DNA of 64,000 nucleotides from Rhodopseudomonas palustris (GCF_034479375.1 NZ_CP140155.1:5184501-5248500), one strand, 5' to 3'; shown: positions 45,974-55,092, counted from the first letter of the stretch. Translations and numbers: made by a program. Notes: a model not told the origin generated them from the sequence alone.

Positions 45974-47230
45974 ATGCCCGACGCCCGGCCGCTCCGTCTC
46001 CGAGCAAGGCAGTACGTCTACGAGATCCTCGAGTCGCACGCTCGGAACTCGGGCGTCGGCCGGACCGTCAACCGCGGCATTGTTTTCTTCCTCCTCCTCA
46101 GCATCGGCGTCACCGTGCTGGAGTCGGTGCCCGACCTGCGCGACGATTATGATCTGCCGCTCAGGGTGACGGAACTGCTCTGCCTGGTGGTGTTTTCGGT
46201 CGAATACTACATTCGGATCTGGATAGCGCCCGAACATCTTCCCTTTCGGCAGATGAGCCCCTGGCGCGCAAGCTGGTCCTACATCATCAGCCCGCAGGGG
46301 ATCATCGATTTCCTCGCTGTTCTGCCGCTATGGGTGGCGCTGGTCGGTCCCGGCGATCTGCGCGTGTTGATCCTGCTGCGGGTGCTGCGGGTGCTGAAGT
46401 TCGCCCGCTATTCGTCCGGCATGCGGTCGCTGCTCGAGGTGCTGGAGAGTGAGCGCCGCGCATTGTTCGCCTGCCTGGTCATCCTGGCCTGCGCGACGCT
46501 GCTGTCCGCGACGGCGATGCATATCGCGGAGGGGCAGGTCCAGCCGGAGAAGCTCGGCACCATTCCGGATGCGATGTGGTGGGCGATCGTGACGTTGACG
46601 ACGGTCGGCTACGGCGATGTCGTGCCCGCAACCAATGTCGGGCGGATGATCGCATCGATCACCATCGTCGGAGGTTTGATCATGATCGCGCTGCCCGTCG
46701 GGATCGTCGCGACCGCCTTTTCGCAGGTGATCCACCGCCGCGATTTCATCGTCAACTGGAGCATGGTCGCCCGCGTGCCGCTGTTCTCCCACCTCACCGC
46801 CGGCGATATCGCCCACATCATGCAGTTGCTGCAGGCGCGTCAGGTCGACCACGGCGACGTGATCTTCCGTCGCGGCGAGCCGGCTACCGCGATGTACTTC
46901 ATCGCCGAAGGCGAGGTCGAGATCGAACTGGGCCCGGCCGAAAAGGGGCGGCGGGTCCGGCTGGCCACCGGCCATTTTTTCGGCGAGATCGCAGTTCTGA
47001 AGCGGGCCGCGCGATCGGCGACGGTGAAGGCGGTATCGCGGGCTCGCCTGCTGGTGCTCGACGCTGCCGATCTCCGCGCATTGGTCAGCCGAGAGCCGGG
47101 CATCGCGCGCAAGATCAACGAGATCGTCGAAGGCCGCACCGGCGACAATCTCAATCTGGAGATTGCCGATGTCGAGGGGCAGGACGACGTGACGCCGGCG
47201 AAGGAAGAGCCGCTGGAAAAGACCGTCTGA
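45974..47230 (+). CDS. Cyclic-nucleotide-gated potassium channel (MloK1-like)
   Basis: A 418-residue six-helix channel. The S4 helix has regularly spaced arginines (LRVLILLRVLRVLKFARYSS region, residues about 129-148). The pore carries the K+ selectivity filter TLTTVGYGD, followed by S6 (GGLIMIALPVGIVATAF). A C-terminal cyclic-nucleotide-binding domain (about 270-390) contains FGEIAVLKRAARSATV, the phosphate-binding cassette with its arginine. MloK1 of Mesorhizobium is the model relative. It starts 48 bases after aadR on the same strand, possibly co-transcribed. Expected role: K+ flux controlled by cAMP. Confidence 0.9.
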   Translation: MPDARPLRLRARQYVYEILESHARNSGVGRTVNRGIVFFLLLSIGVTVLESVPDLRDDYDLPLRVTELLCLVVFSVEYYIRIWIAPEHLPFRQMSPWRASWSYIISPQGIIDFLAVLPLWVALVGPGDLRVLILLRVLRVLKFARYSSGMRSLLEVLESERRALFACLVILACATLLSATAMHIAEGQVQPEKLGTIPDAMWWAIVTLTTVGYGDVVPATNVGRMIASITIVGGLIMIALPVGIVATAFSQVIHRRDFIVNWSMVARVPLFSHLTAGDIAHIMQLLQARQVDHGDVIFRRGEPATAMYFIAEGEVEIELGPAEKGRRVRLATGHFFGEIAVLKRAARSATVKAVSRARLLVLDAADLRALVSREPGIARKINEIVEGRTGDNLNLEIADVEGQDDVTPAKEEPLEKTV

Positions 47231-47231
47231 G

Positions 47232-47554
47232 CTACGGGGCGGCCGCGGGCGGAGCTTCTTCGGTCTCCGCAGCGTGGCGTTTCGGCTTGCTCGGGAACTC
47301 ATTGGGGAAGGCCAGCGATTCTGGGGGGCGATCCAATCCATCAGCCGTGCAGCGGCGTCTGCATAAGACGCCCCTTCCGGCGCCCCGAAGACCGCACACA
47401 TCTCCGGTGGCATCGGTCCGGTCTCCGAACGCAGTTCGATCGCCGATCCCCACCACCACGCTGCCGCCGGCGCCCGCTCGTCTTCTGGGACCGCGCGCCA
47501 GGCGCTGACTTCCTTCGCAAGCCGTTCGAACTGGAAGAGTTTTGCCTGATGCAC
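47232..47554 (-). pseudogene. Frameshifted small conserved protein gene
   Basis: Two minus-strand frames together make one plausible protein of about 107 residues. The first part, from GTG at 47552-47554, reads HQAKLFQFERLAKEVSAW...WWWGSAIELRSE...GASYADAAARLMDWIAP. The second, in another frame, reads PESLAFPNEFPSKPKRHAAETEEAPPAAAP and ends at 47232. They join at a run of six G (47323-47328 on the plus strand). One extra base there would restore a single frame. So the gene carries a -1 frameshift, by mutation, phase variation or sequencing error. I do not recognise a function; the tail is Ala/Pro-rich. Confidence 0.65.
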
Positions 47555-47695
47555 CGGCGCCCCGTTTGCTATTCGAGGCGGTAACAGCCGAGCGGCCGGG
47601 AAGTTGCGCGGCCGGTCGGAAAATCCGGGCCGCGCTAGATGGCTGCGTTCTGAGGGGCCATTCTCAGTTGCGGCTTAACATGCTACCATTTTTCA

Positions 47696-49807
47696 ATGAA
47701 CCAGCGCGCCGAAATCGAAATCCGTCATTCGACCTGCCCCCACGATTGCCCGTCGGCCTGTGCGCTCGACGTCGAGGTGATCGATCGCTCGACCATCGGC
47801 CGGGTGCGCGGATCGAAGCAGCAGACCTACACGGCCGGTGTCGTCTGCGCCAAGGTTGCGCGCTACGCCGAACGCATCCATCACCCGGAACGGCTGACCT
47901 ATCCGATGCGCCGATCCGGCCCGAAAGGATCGGGGCAGTTCGCACGGATCACCTGGGACGACGCCCTGGACGAGATCGCGGCCCGGTTCAACGCTGCTGA
48001 GGCGGAGTTCAGTGCGGAGTCGGTCTGGCCGTATTACTACGCCGGCACCATGGGTCTGGTGATGCGCGACGGCATCAACCGGCTCACCAACGTCAAGAAG
48101 TATTCGCGGTTCTACTCGACGATCTGTTCCAATATCGCCTGGTCGGGTTACGCCGTCGGCACGGGCAAGATCGTCGGTGTCGATCCGCGCGAGATGGCGA
48201 AGTCGGACCTGATCGTGATCTGGGGCACCAACGCGGTCTCCACCCAGGTCAACGTGATGACCCACGCGGCGCGTGCTCGCAAAGAGCGCGGCGCGCGGAT
48301 CGCCGCGGTCGATATCTACGACAACGACACCATGAAGCAGGCGGATATCCGGATCATTCTGCGTCCGGGCACCGACGGCGCCTTTGCCTGCGGCGTCATG
48401 CACGTGCTGTTTCGAGACGGCTACGCCGACCGCGACTATCTCGCCCGCTACACCGATTGCCCCGACGAGTTGGAGACGCATCTGGCGACCCGGACACCGG
48501 AATGGGCGTCGGAGATCTGCGGCGTGCCGGTGGCGGAGATCGAGGCGTTCGCGCGTGCGATCGGCGAGACCAAACGCAGCTTCTTCCGGCTCGGCTACGG
48601 CTTCACCCGCAGCCGCAACGGCGCGGCACAGATGCATGCGGCGCTTTGCATTCCGGCGGTCACCGGTGCGTGGCAATACGAAGGCGGCGGGGCCTTCTTC
48701 AACAACGGCGCGATTTTCGGCTTCGACAAGACGCTGATCGAAGGGCTCGATACGCTCGACCCGACGACCCGCGTGCTCGATCAGTCCAAGATCGGCCGCA
48801 TCCTCACCGGTGACGCCGAGGCGCTCGGCGGCGGCGTGCCTATCAAGGCGATGCTGATTCAGAACACCAATCCGATGACGGTCGCGCCGGAGCAAACGCT
48901 CGTCCGCGAGGGTTTCGCCCGGGATGATCTGTTCGTCGCCGTACACGAGCAGTTCATGACCGAGACCGCAGCGATGGCCGACATCGTGCTGCCGGCGACG
49001 ATGTTCCTCGAGCACGACGATCTGTATTACGGCGGCGGCCACCAGCATATCTCCGTCGGCGCAAGACTGGTCGAGCCGCCCGGCGAATGCCGGTCCAACC
49101 ACGAAGTCCTGCAGGGACTGGCGGCGAGGCTCGGCATCCGTCATCCCGCATTCGCGATGACGCCGCGCGAGGTGATCGACGCAACCCTGAAAAAAAGCGG
49201 TCGGGGAACGATCGAGGAGCTCGAAGCGGATCTATGGCGCGACCTGCAGCCGGAGTTTCGCACCGCTCACTTCCTCGACGGCTTCGCGCATGCCGACGGC
49301 AAATTCCATTTCCGTGCGGATTGGAGTCACGTCAACGTGCCGCGGCAGATCAAGCTTGGACCGTGGCAGTCGATGCCGAGTCTGCCCGACCACTGGTCGG
49401 TGACCGAGCAAACCGATCACGCCCATCCGTTCCGGCTGGCGACCAGCCCGGCGCGGAGCTTTCTCAATACGACGTTCAACGAGACGCCGTCGTCACGTGC
49501 GCGGGAAGGCGCGCCGACGGTGCTGATACACCCGGCGGATGCTGAAACGATCGGGGTCGGGGATGGGGATGCCGTCACGCTCGGCAATATCAGGGGCGAG
49601 ACCACGCTCACCGCCAAGCTCGACGGCGGATTGCGCCGCGGCGTACTGATCGCGGAGTCGGTCTTTCCCAACAGCGCACATGCGGGCGGTCGCGGGATCA
49701 ACGTATTGACCAGCGCAGACTCGGTCGCGCCGCACGGCGGTGCCGCGTTTCACGACAATAAAGTATGGGTGAAGAAGGCTTTACCGCCGCTCGCGAAGCG
49801 CGACTGA
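47696..49807 (+). CDS. Molybdopterin-dependent oxidoreductase (BisC-like large subunit)
   Basis: A 703-residue member of the DMSO-reductase superfamily. The N-terminal [4Fe-4S] ligands are C14, C18, C22 and C51 (STCPHDCPSACALDV and GVVCAKV). The Mo-bis-MGD domains follow: IVIWGTNAVSTQ, DIRIILRPGTDGAFACGVMHV, VLPATMFLEHDD, and the C-terminal dinucleotide-binding domain with FRLATSPARSFLNTT. No twin-arginine signal is present, so it is cytoplasmic, and no electron-transfer or membrane subunit gene is adjacent. The substrate cannot be read from the sequence. It stands alone, downstream of the frameshifted gene and on the opposite strand. Confidence 0.85.
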   Translation: MNQRAEIEIRHSTCPHDCPSACALDVEVIDRSTIGRVRGSKQQTYTAGVVCAKVARYAERIHHPERLTYPMRRSGPKGSGQFARITWDDALDEIAARFNAAEAEFSAESVWPYYYAGTMGLVMRDGINRLTNVKKYSRFYSTICSNIAWSGYAVGTGKIVGVDPREMAKSDLIVIWGTNAVSTQVNVMTHAARARKERGARIAAVDIYDNDTMKQADIRIILRPGTDGAFACGVMHVLFRDGYADRDYLARYTDCPDELETHLATRTPEWASEICGVPVAEIEAFARAIGETKRSFFRLGYGFTRSRNGAAQMHAALCIPAVTGAWQYEGGGAFFNNGAIFGFDKTLIEGLDTLDPTTRVLDQSKIGRILTGDAEALGGGVPIKAMLIQNTNPMTVAPEQTLVREGFARDDLFVAVHEQFMTETAAMADIVLPATMFLEHDDLYYGGGHQHISVGARLVEPPGECRSNHEVLQGLAARLGIRHPAFAMTPREVIDATLKKSGRGTIEELEADLWRDLQPEFRTAHFLDGFAHADGKFHFRADWSHVNVPRQIKLGPWQSMPSLPDHWSVTEQTDHAHPFRLATSPARSFLNTTFNETPSSRAREGAPTVLIHPADAETIGVGDGDAVTLGNIRGETTLTAKLDGGLRRGVLIAESVFPNSAHAGGRGINVLTSADSVAPHGGAAFHDNKVWVKKALPPLAKRD

Positions 49808-49877
49808 AGTCCGAAGAGGCGGCGGGAGCCGTCGATCGGCAGTCGTTGATCGCTTCGCGAGGCGGGTTTTGCCGGGC

Positions 49878-50159
49878 TCAGCGCTGGTGGCCGAGACCGA
49901 TACCGAGCTTGAGCGCCTTCTGACGCAGCGAACCGACCGTCCGCTTGGTCATCTTGGCGATCTGCGCGACCGGGGTCCGCGCCTTCGAATGCGCGCGCAA
50001 CTCCTTGATGTCTTCCTTGGTGTACTCGCGCCGGGTGATCTTCGTCTTCTTGGCGGCCTTGGTAGCGGGTTTCGCTACGGTCTTCGCCTTCTTCGACTTT
50101 GCTGCGGTCTTTGCGGTCTTTGCGGTCTTCGCAGTCTTTGCTTTAGCTTTCTTTGCCAC
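49878..50159 (-). CDS. Small basic DNA-binding protein with H1-like tail
   Basis: A 93-residue protein. The first 45 residues are almost only Lys, Ala and Thr in short repeats (AKTAKTAKTAKTAAKSKKAK), like eukaryotic H1 tails and bacterial H1-like proteins. The C-terminal half (REYTKEDIKELRAHSKARTPVAQIAKMTKRTVGSLRQKALKLGI) looks like a small helix-turn-helix, written here as short overlapping motifs YTKEDIKELRAHSK and TVGSLRQKALKLG. Expected role is chromosome compaction or gene regulation. Clear start with AGGAG upstream. It converges with the molybdopterin gene. Confidence 0.8.
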   Translation of the reverse strand: MAKKAKAKTAKTAKTAKTAAKSKKAKTVAKPATKAAKKTKITRREYTKEDIKELRAHSKARTPVAQIAKMTKRTVGSLRQKALKLGIGLGHQR

Positions 50160-50524
50160 GCGTAGGCTCCTTTAGTGAAGCGTCCTTCTACTACACTCGT
50201 TTCGTCTCGACAATTCTCAATTTCACGAATTCTAACTCATCGGCGCTGCATCGGTTAGCATTCGATTAAGGCGTGGTTAGTTGAGATTTTGGCGAAAATC
50301 AGCACGGCTTAGGTAGTAAATGCAGGGGTTGTCCCTGATCATCGAACGTCCGCACGTGCGTTTTCGCGAGACGAAGCGCCGCTACGCAGCATTTCCCGGG
50401 TGCGCTGATTCGTCACGATCGAGCGCGGATACCGCGTGAAATTCGGTGCGATGCGCCCGTATTGCGGGATATTGTGCAACCAAAGACGTAGTGAGACTAA
50501 CCAGGGCGGCGCGAGGGCAGCGGC
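50160..50524. other. AT-richer intergenic region
   Basis: About 365 bases without a convincing gene, upstream of the H1-like gene. It is richer in A and T than the surroundings. A TTAG-N7-TTAA motif (50255-50269) is one base away from the CtrA consensus. No EcfG or FixK box is seen. Confidence 0.5.
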
Positions 50525-50938
50525 TCAGCGGCGCGGCTTGATCGGCTGAGACAGCAGCGAGCGTGTGCGGGCCAGCGTCTGATCGTAGTACTTTTCGCGG
50601 TCCTGACGCAGTTTGGTCTGCAAATTTCGGAATGCAGCAATGCGTTTGAGGATTACGGCCCGTTCGTCAGCCGCGCTTGTCATGATACTGGGAGTTGCGG
50701 CCGGCGCCGCGGCTTTCAAGTCCTGGGATCGAGGATCCGGGACCGTCGCAGTGCTTTTCGCCGCCGAGGTGGCGCGATTGGTATCGGCGCTGAGGGAGGA
50801 TGCAGTCGGTAGCTGGCCCTGCGCTGCCGGTTGCGGGTGCGACCCGGCCTGATTTTGGGATGCCGCAGCGACCGGGCCGCCTTCGGGCGTTGCAGGTCGC
50901 GCTACGAACTCGCAATTCGGTGGCTTCGTCGACGTCAT
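50525..50938 (-). CDS. Hypothetical protein with low-complexity N-terminus
   Basis: A 137-residue protein of unknown function. The first 85 residues are Ala/Pro/Gln/Ser-rich and probably disordered; the C-terminal 45 residues are charged and helical (AVILKRIAAFRNLQTKLRQDREKYY, shown here as RIAAFRNLQTKLRQDREK). No signal peptide or membrane segment is seen. ATG at 50938 is chosen because GGGGA lies 6 bases upstream; in-frame ATG codons occur at 50956-50959 also. Confidence 0.55.
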   Translation of the reverse strand: MTSTKPPNCEFVARPATPEGGPVAAASQNQAGSHPQPAAQGQLPTASSLSADTNRATSAAKSTATVPDPRSQDLKAAAPAATPSIMTSAADERAVILKRIAAFRNLQTKLRQDREKYYDQTLARTRSLLSQPIKPRR

Positions 50939-51090
50939 TGTGGTCCCCGATTGCATCATTGATTCCACTGCTGTCCGGACGTCAATCCGCAATGCAGGTG
51001 CGGTTCTGCAACCGGTGGATAATTCTGCCTCTCGCTTGCGGCGAAAAGCGGTACCCGATAGCCCAATCTCACAATCGGGAGAACAATTCG

Positions 51091-51336
51091 ATGGCGAAAA
51101 TCGATCTCGACGCGCTCAGTATCGAGGAGTTGGCGTCGCTGCGCGATGACGCGACGCTGAAACTTTCGGAAAAGGTCGCCGCGCGTCAGGCCGAGCTGGA
51201 AGCCGAGCTCGCAGCGCTTTCCCGCTACGGCAAGCCGGCCAAGAAGGCGGGTGCCGATTCACGAAGTGATGGAAAGACCAGGGATGGCGTAGCGAAGGAC
51301 GTCGGAGCCAAGGAGGCTGCGACGAAGGCCGCATGA
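51091..51336 (+). CDS. Small coiled-coil protein with H-NS/HvrA-like N-terminus
   Basis: An 81-residue protein. [20 protein letters not shown] resembles the N-terminus of alphaproteobacterial H-NS-like HvrA proteins, followed by a heptad-like helix ([20 protein letters not shown]). The DNA-binding C-terminal motif of H-NS is absent; instead there is a charged Lys/Ala/Asp tail. It might dimerise with and modulate a full-length H-NS protein (inference). GGGAG lies 8-10 bases before the ATG. Confidence 0.65.
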   Translation: MAKIDLDALSIEELASLRDDATLKLSEKVAARQAELEAELAALSRYGKPAKKAGADSRSDGKTRDGVAKDVGAKEAATKAA

Positions 51337-51481
51337 GCCGACAACCGGGCGGTTTCAGCCTCGGAGCGGTCGGCGACTTGCAATCTCCGGCCGCATCGTT
51401 CTTATTTGCACCGCCGTGCGGTGCCTTCCCCTTTGGCGCTGCTTCCTCGGCTCGAGAAGCCTGCCTCATCGGGAAACATCC

Positions 51482-52114
51482 ATGTCAGCTCATCACGGCC
51501 CTCTGCGCGTCGGCATCGGCGGCCCGGTAGGCTCCGGCAAGACCGCGCTGATGGATCTGCTGTGCAAGTCGATGCGCGAGCGCTACGATATTGCCGCGAT
51601 CACCAACGATATCTACACCAAATGGGACGCCGAGTTCCTGGTGCGATCCGGGTCGCTGACGCCCGATCGAATTGCTGGGGTCGAGACGGGCGGCTGCCCG
51701 CATACCGCGATCCGCGAAGACGCATCGATGAACTTGGCCGCCGTGGCCGAGATGCGGAGCAAGTTTCCCAATCTCGACCTCGTGCTCATCGAATCCGGCG
51801 GTGACAACCTCGCTGCGACGTTTTCTCCCGAACTCGCCGACCTGACGATCTATGTCATCGACGTTTCTGCCGGCGACAAGATTCCGTCCAAGGGTGGCCC
51901 CGGCATCACCCGGTCGGACCTGCTGGTGATCAACAAGATCGACCTGGCCCCCCATGTCGGCGCGTCACTCGAAAAAATGGATACCGACGCCCGGCGGATG
52001 CGCGGAGAGCGGCCGTTCGTGATGACCAATCTGAAGAAACACGAGGGGCTCGACCGCATTTTGGCTTTCATCGAGGCCAAGGGCGGCTTGATGTCGAGGT
52101 CTCCGGCCGCCTGA
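51482..52114 (+). CDS. ureG: Urease accessory GTPase UreG
   Basis: The SIMIBI-class GTPase that powers nickel delivery to urease. The 210-residue protein has [11 protein letters not shown] (P-loop), the nickel-binding C72-P-H74 in [30 protein letters not shown] and NKID in [12 protein letters not shown]. The start [16 protein letters not shown] is typical. No other urease gene is adjacent in this window, which is unusual since ureG normally ends a ure operon. Confidence 0.95.
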   Translation: MSAHHGPLRVGIGGPVGSGKTALMDLLCKSMRERYDIAAITNDIYTKWDAEFLVRSGSLTPDRIAGVETGGCPHTAIREDASMNLAAVAEMRSKFPNLDLVLIESGGDNLAATFSPELADLTIYVIDVSAGDKIPSKGGPGITRSDLLVINKIDLAPHVGASLEKMDTDARRMRGERPFVMTNLKKHEGLDRILAFIEAKGGLMSRSPAA

Positions 52115-52123
52115 TTTGCCGCG

Positions 52124-52148
52124 GGAACAAATCGAAACCGGCGACGTT
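52124..52148 (+). promoter_or_regulatory. EcfG-type promoter of the stress sensor gene
   Basis: GGAAC, 16 bases, CGTT: an exact match to the alphaproteobacterial general-stress sigma consensus. It starts 10 bases after the ureG stop and would give a leader of about 140 bases before the sensor gene. A 40-codon frame (52182-52304) lies in that leader; whether it is translated is unknown. Confidence 0.8.
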
Positions 52149-52296
52149 GGTGCGCTTCGGGCCTGACAGGAAGCTGCAAGGATGGTTACCCTCCATGGTC
52201 CCGCTGTCTCGCGACGAATGGCTCGCAGGATCGTCGCGGGCGTCGGCGCTGTCGATGGACATGGAAGGGCATTGGTATCTGCCCTCCATTCGTTGA

Positions 52297-53964
52297 TTGA
52301 GTAGAAGCTTGATTCGCTTGGGTTCCATCATCGCGTTGATCGCCGTCGTCGGGATATTGCTGTCCGGCTTCGCGGCCAATCGAATCTACGAACAGGAATC
52401 GGCGGTCGAGCGGATTGCGTTGGGGCGGGCTATCGATGTCCACGCCAGTCAGGTGCAAGATCGACTGACCGAACGCGAACTGCTCGGCAGAGTTGCTTCG
52501 GGCCTCTTCCGCACGCCGGCGGTGATCAAGGCGGACATGCTGCAGCCGCTCCGCTCGTCGATCTATGCCTTCAAGACCGACTTCCTGCTGGCGAGCTGGA
52601 TCGTCCGTCTCAAGCCTGAAGAGTTCGCTGCCGCGCAGGCGGAACTGGCCAAGGCCGGCTTCTCCGATACCACCATCCGCCATTCCGACGGGACTGCCAT
52701 CGATCCGGCGACGCTCCGCGAGCCGGTCGACGTGGTGATGGATATCGAGCCGCGCAATGCCGAAACAGTTGCTCTGCCCGGACGATCGCTCGACGACCAT
52801 CCGGTTCTCGGTCGGATGTTCGCGCGCTCGCTCGACACCGGTAAGCCCGAAGCCTCCGACCCGCTGCGCCTTGGAGGAGCCCAGGGCCCGATCGGAGTGG
52901 TGTTGGCGGCGCCGGTGATGTCCGAAGACGCTTCGGTTGCGGTGGGATTCATCACCTTTTCTTATGACCTCTCGGCGCTGTTGCTCACCAACGACGACAT
53001 GTCGATGTTCTCCGTGGTGCTGGCGGATCCGCGGCAGCCGAACATCGAGCTGATTGCCGACGAGCGCGGCCGGGTCAGCGAGCGGCCGGCGAACCCCAAC
53101 GGCGAGAAGCCGACGATGGTCCGGACGATGACCTTCGGCGACCGCGATTGGTCGCTGGCCTACTACGCGCGGGTCAATCCGTTCGTTCGTGCTCAGCAGG
53201 TGGCAGCGATCGTCGCGGCGATCGGTCTGGCACTGACCTTCATCATTTGCGGCCTGTTCGGCTACGTCAGCAACAGCAACGTCAGGTTGCGGCGCGAGAT
53301 CGAGATGCGGATCGGCTTCGAGCGCCGACTGACCGCGGTGATCGACGAGCTCAATCATCGGGTCAAGAATATCCTCGCCGTCATCCAATCGATCGTGACG
53401 CGGACGTTGCGGCACGGGTCGGACCTGGACGTCGCCCGCGAACTGTTGATCGGCCGCATTCATGCGATGTCCAACGTCGTCTCTCTGCTCAGCGAAAGTC
53501 AGTGGCAAGGCGTGATGCTCAAAGGACTTTTCGAGCCGAGAGCGATCCCCCATACCGACCGCATCGCGGTCAACGGCGCGGACATCGCGGTCAGCGCTCG
53601 CGCGGCGCAGAGCCTGTCGCTGCTGTTCTTCGAACTCGCCTCGCACTCCGACGAGGGGCTGTCGCTGGTCGGCAAGCACCCGCATATCGTCGCGAGCTGG
53701 GAGGTGACGGGCGAGGGGGCCGACTCGGTGTTCAACTTCCGCTGGGAGGAGTTCAACACCAGCGAGTCGACGCGTCGTCCCGACAGCGAATTCGGGGTCA
53801 TCCTGCTCGATCGGGTCGCTCCGGAAGCGCTCGGTGGCACCGCCAAGCGCTACTTCACCGATGTCAGCTATGTCTATGAGCTGACGGCACCGATGGAAAC
53901 GGTCGTGGACATCAACGAGCGGGACCGCACCGGGCAGATCTCGGCGCCACTCCGCCGGAATTGA
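52297..53964 (+). CDS. Membrane sensor with HWE/HisKA_2 domain, PhyK/PhyP-like
   Basis: A 555-residue sensor next to the NepR-EcfG-PhyR locus, probably controlling PhyR phosphorylation. There are two membrane helices (about 8-28 and 303-323) around a 270-residue periplasmic sensor. The HisKA_2 box is H354 in ELNHRVKNILAVIQSIV. The ATPase part looks degenerate: the N-box that normally reads HELATNA is FFELASH, with His450 in place of the Mg-binding Asn, and the R-x-GGP-type stretch is missing (WEEFNTSEST). PhyP of Sphingomonas, at the same locus, also lacks a normal ATPase and acts mainly as a PhyR phosphatase. TTG at 52309 is a possible alternative start. Confidence 0.82.
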   Translation: MSRSLIRLGSIIALIAVVGILLSGFAANRIYEQESAVERIALGRAIDVHASQVQDRLTERELLGRVASGLFRTPAVIKADMLQPLRSSIYAFKTDFLLASWIVRLKPEEFAAAQAELAKAGFSDTTIRHSDGTAIDPATLREPVDVVMDIEPRNAETVALPGRSLDDHPVLGRMFARSLDTGKPEASDPLRLGGAQGPIGVVLAAPVMSEDASVAVGFITFSYDLSALLLTNDDMSMFSVVLADPRQPNIELIADERGRVSERPANPNGEKPTMVRTMTFGDRDWSLAYYARVNPFVRAQQVAAIVAAIGLALTFIICGLFGYVSNSNVRLRREIEMRIGFERRLTAVIDELNHRVKNILAVIQSIVTRTLRHGSDLDVARELLIGRIHAMSNVVSLLSESQWQGVMLKGLFEPRAIPHTDRIAVNGADIAVSARAAQSLSLLFFELASHSDEGLSLVGKHPHIVASWEVTGEGADSVFNFRWEEFNTSESTRRPDSEFGVILLDRVAPEALGGTAKRYFTDVSYVYELTAPMETVVDINERDRTGQISAPLRRN

Positions 53965-54106
53965 AACGCGCAAACAGCGGCAATCGAGTCGATCAGTCCG
54001 ACGGCCGGCTGATCGCTGGTTCGACTGGGATCCGCAACTACGAAGAGGCCCGAAGGCCAGCTTCGCGTTGCGATATCCAGGGTGCCGGGTGCGAGGGCTG
54101 CGCTGG

Positions 54107-54652
54107 TCAGCCGTTGCTTCCGATCACGGCCCGAACCGTGTCGTCGGGACCGAAGTCTTCGGCGCCGTCGACATAGAGCAGTGCACTCAGCTTCGAGCGC
54201 GCGCGGTTGACGCGGCTCTTGATGGTGCCGACCGCGCAGCCGCAGATCGCGGCAGCGTCTTCGTAGGAGAATCCCGAAGCGCCGACCAAAATCAGTGCTT
54301 CGCGCTGGTCCTGCGGAAGCTTCTCCAGCGCCGCTCGGAATTCTTCGAATTCCAGATGCGCGTTCTGACCCGGCTGAGATTTCAGCGTCTTGGCGTAACT
54401 GCCATCGGCGTCCTCGACCTCGCGCCGCCGTTTCCGATAGTCGGAGCGGAACAGGTTGCGCAGAATCGTGAACAGCCACGCCGGCAGATTCGATCCCGGT
54501 TGGAACGAGTCGATATTGGCCAACGCCCGTAGCAAGGTCTCCTGCACGAGGTCGTCGGCGCGATCGCCGTTGCCGCTGAGCGAGATCGCAAACGCGCGCA
54601 AACTCGGCACGGCAGCCAGTATGTCGTCTCGAAGAGAATCGGTGAGAGGCAT
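54107..54652 (-). CDS. ecfG: General stress ECF sigma factor EcfG
   Basis: The ECF15-class sigma factor of the alphaproteobacterial general stress response. The 181-residue protein has region 2 (about 15-80; DRADDLVQETLLRALAN and NLPAWLFTILRNLFRSD) and region 4 (about 115-170; LPQDQREALILVGASGFSYEDAA and GTIKSRVNRARSKL). It directs RNA polymerase to GGAAC-N16/17-CGTT. Its ATG shares a base with the nepR stop codon, so anti-sigma and sigma are co-translated. Confidence 0.95.
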   Translation of the reverse strand: MPLTDSLRDDILAAVPSLRAFAISLSGNGDRADDLVQETLLRALANIDSFQPGSNLPAWLFTILRNLFRSDYRKRRREVEDADGSYAKTLKSQPGQNAHLEFEEFRAALEKLPQDQREALILVGASGFSYEDAAAICGCAVGTIKSRVNRARSKLSALLYVDGAEDFGPDDTVRAVIGSNG

Positions 54653-54873
54653 TAGTCCCTCCTCTCGCTGTCGGTCGCTGCTGCCGGGCTGCCTTGCTGG
54701 GGGTCGTCCAGCCGTTTGATCAGGTCGGCAAACCGATCTGGCACCCCTTGCCTGACCACATCATCGTACATGGCGCGCAGCTGATGGCCGATCCGAGCCT
54801 GAATCTCCTGATTCAGGCCACCTTTGCTGCCAGGCGACGACTTCCTCGTTGTCTGAGCCTTGAAATCTTTCAT
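54652..54873 (-). CDS. nepR: Anti-sigma factor NepR
   Basis: Binds EcfG until phosphorylated PhyR takes it away. The 73-residue protein has the conserved helix pair, IGHQLRAMYDDVVRQGVPDRF and FADLIKRLDD (given as short motifs), between disordered ends, as in the family. ATG at 54873 gives MKDFKAQTTRKSS. It is the first gene of nepR-ecfG and is divergent from phyR. Confidence 0.93.
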   Translation of the reverse strand: MKDFKAQTTRKSSPGSKGGLNQEIQARIGHQLRAMYDDVVRQGVPDRFADLIKRLDDPQQGSPAAATDSERRD

Positions 54874-55001
54874 GACTGATCCAATGTCTTCCCCGTGGTC
54901 AAGTCCCCCTGAAATCACTGGGGTTTACCTTGATTTTTGAAGGTGTTGCGGTGTCACTGGGAGCCTAATTCAGCCGCAGCGGTAAAGTTCCCCGGTTGGA
55001 T

Positions 55002-55026
55002 GGAACTTTTCCCCAGCTTCGGCGTA
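55002..55026 (+). promoter_or_regulatory. Near-consensus EcfG promoter upstream of phyR
   Basis: GGAAC, 16 bases, CGTA: one mismatch at the last position. It lies about 70 bases before the phyR start and so would give auto-activation of the response. A second GGAAC is present on the minus strand at 54987-54991 facing nepR, without a clear -10. Confidence 0.6.
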
Positions 55027-55092
55027 GGTAGCCTTAGGGAGCCGGCCGCCCTGCCGATATCGGCCGAGACCAGATTCGAGATTGGAGTGGGG

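Noticed and set aside
50255..50269. CtrA-binding site TTAG-N7-TTAA
   Set aside because: One mismatch, short motif and no cell-cycle gene with suitable spacing.
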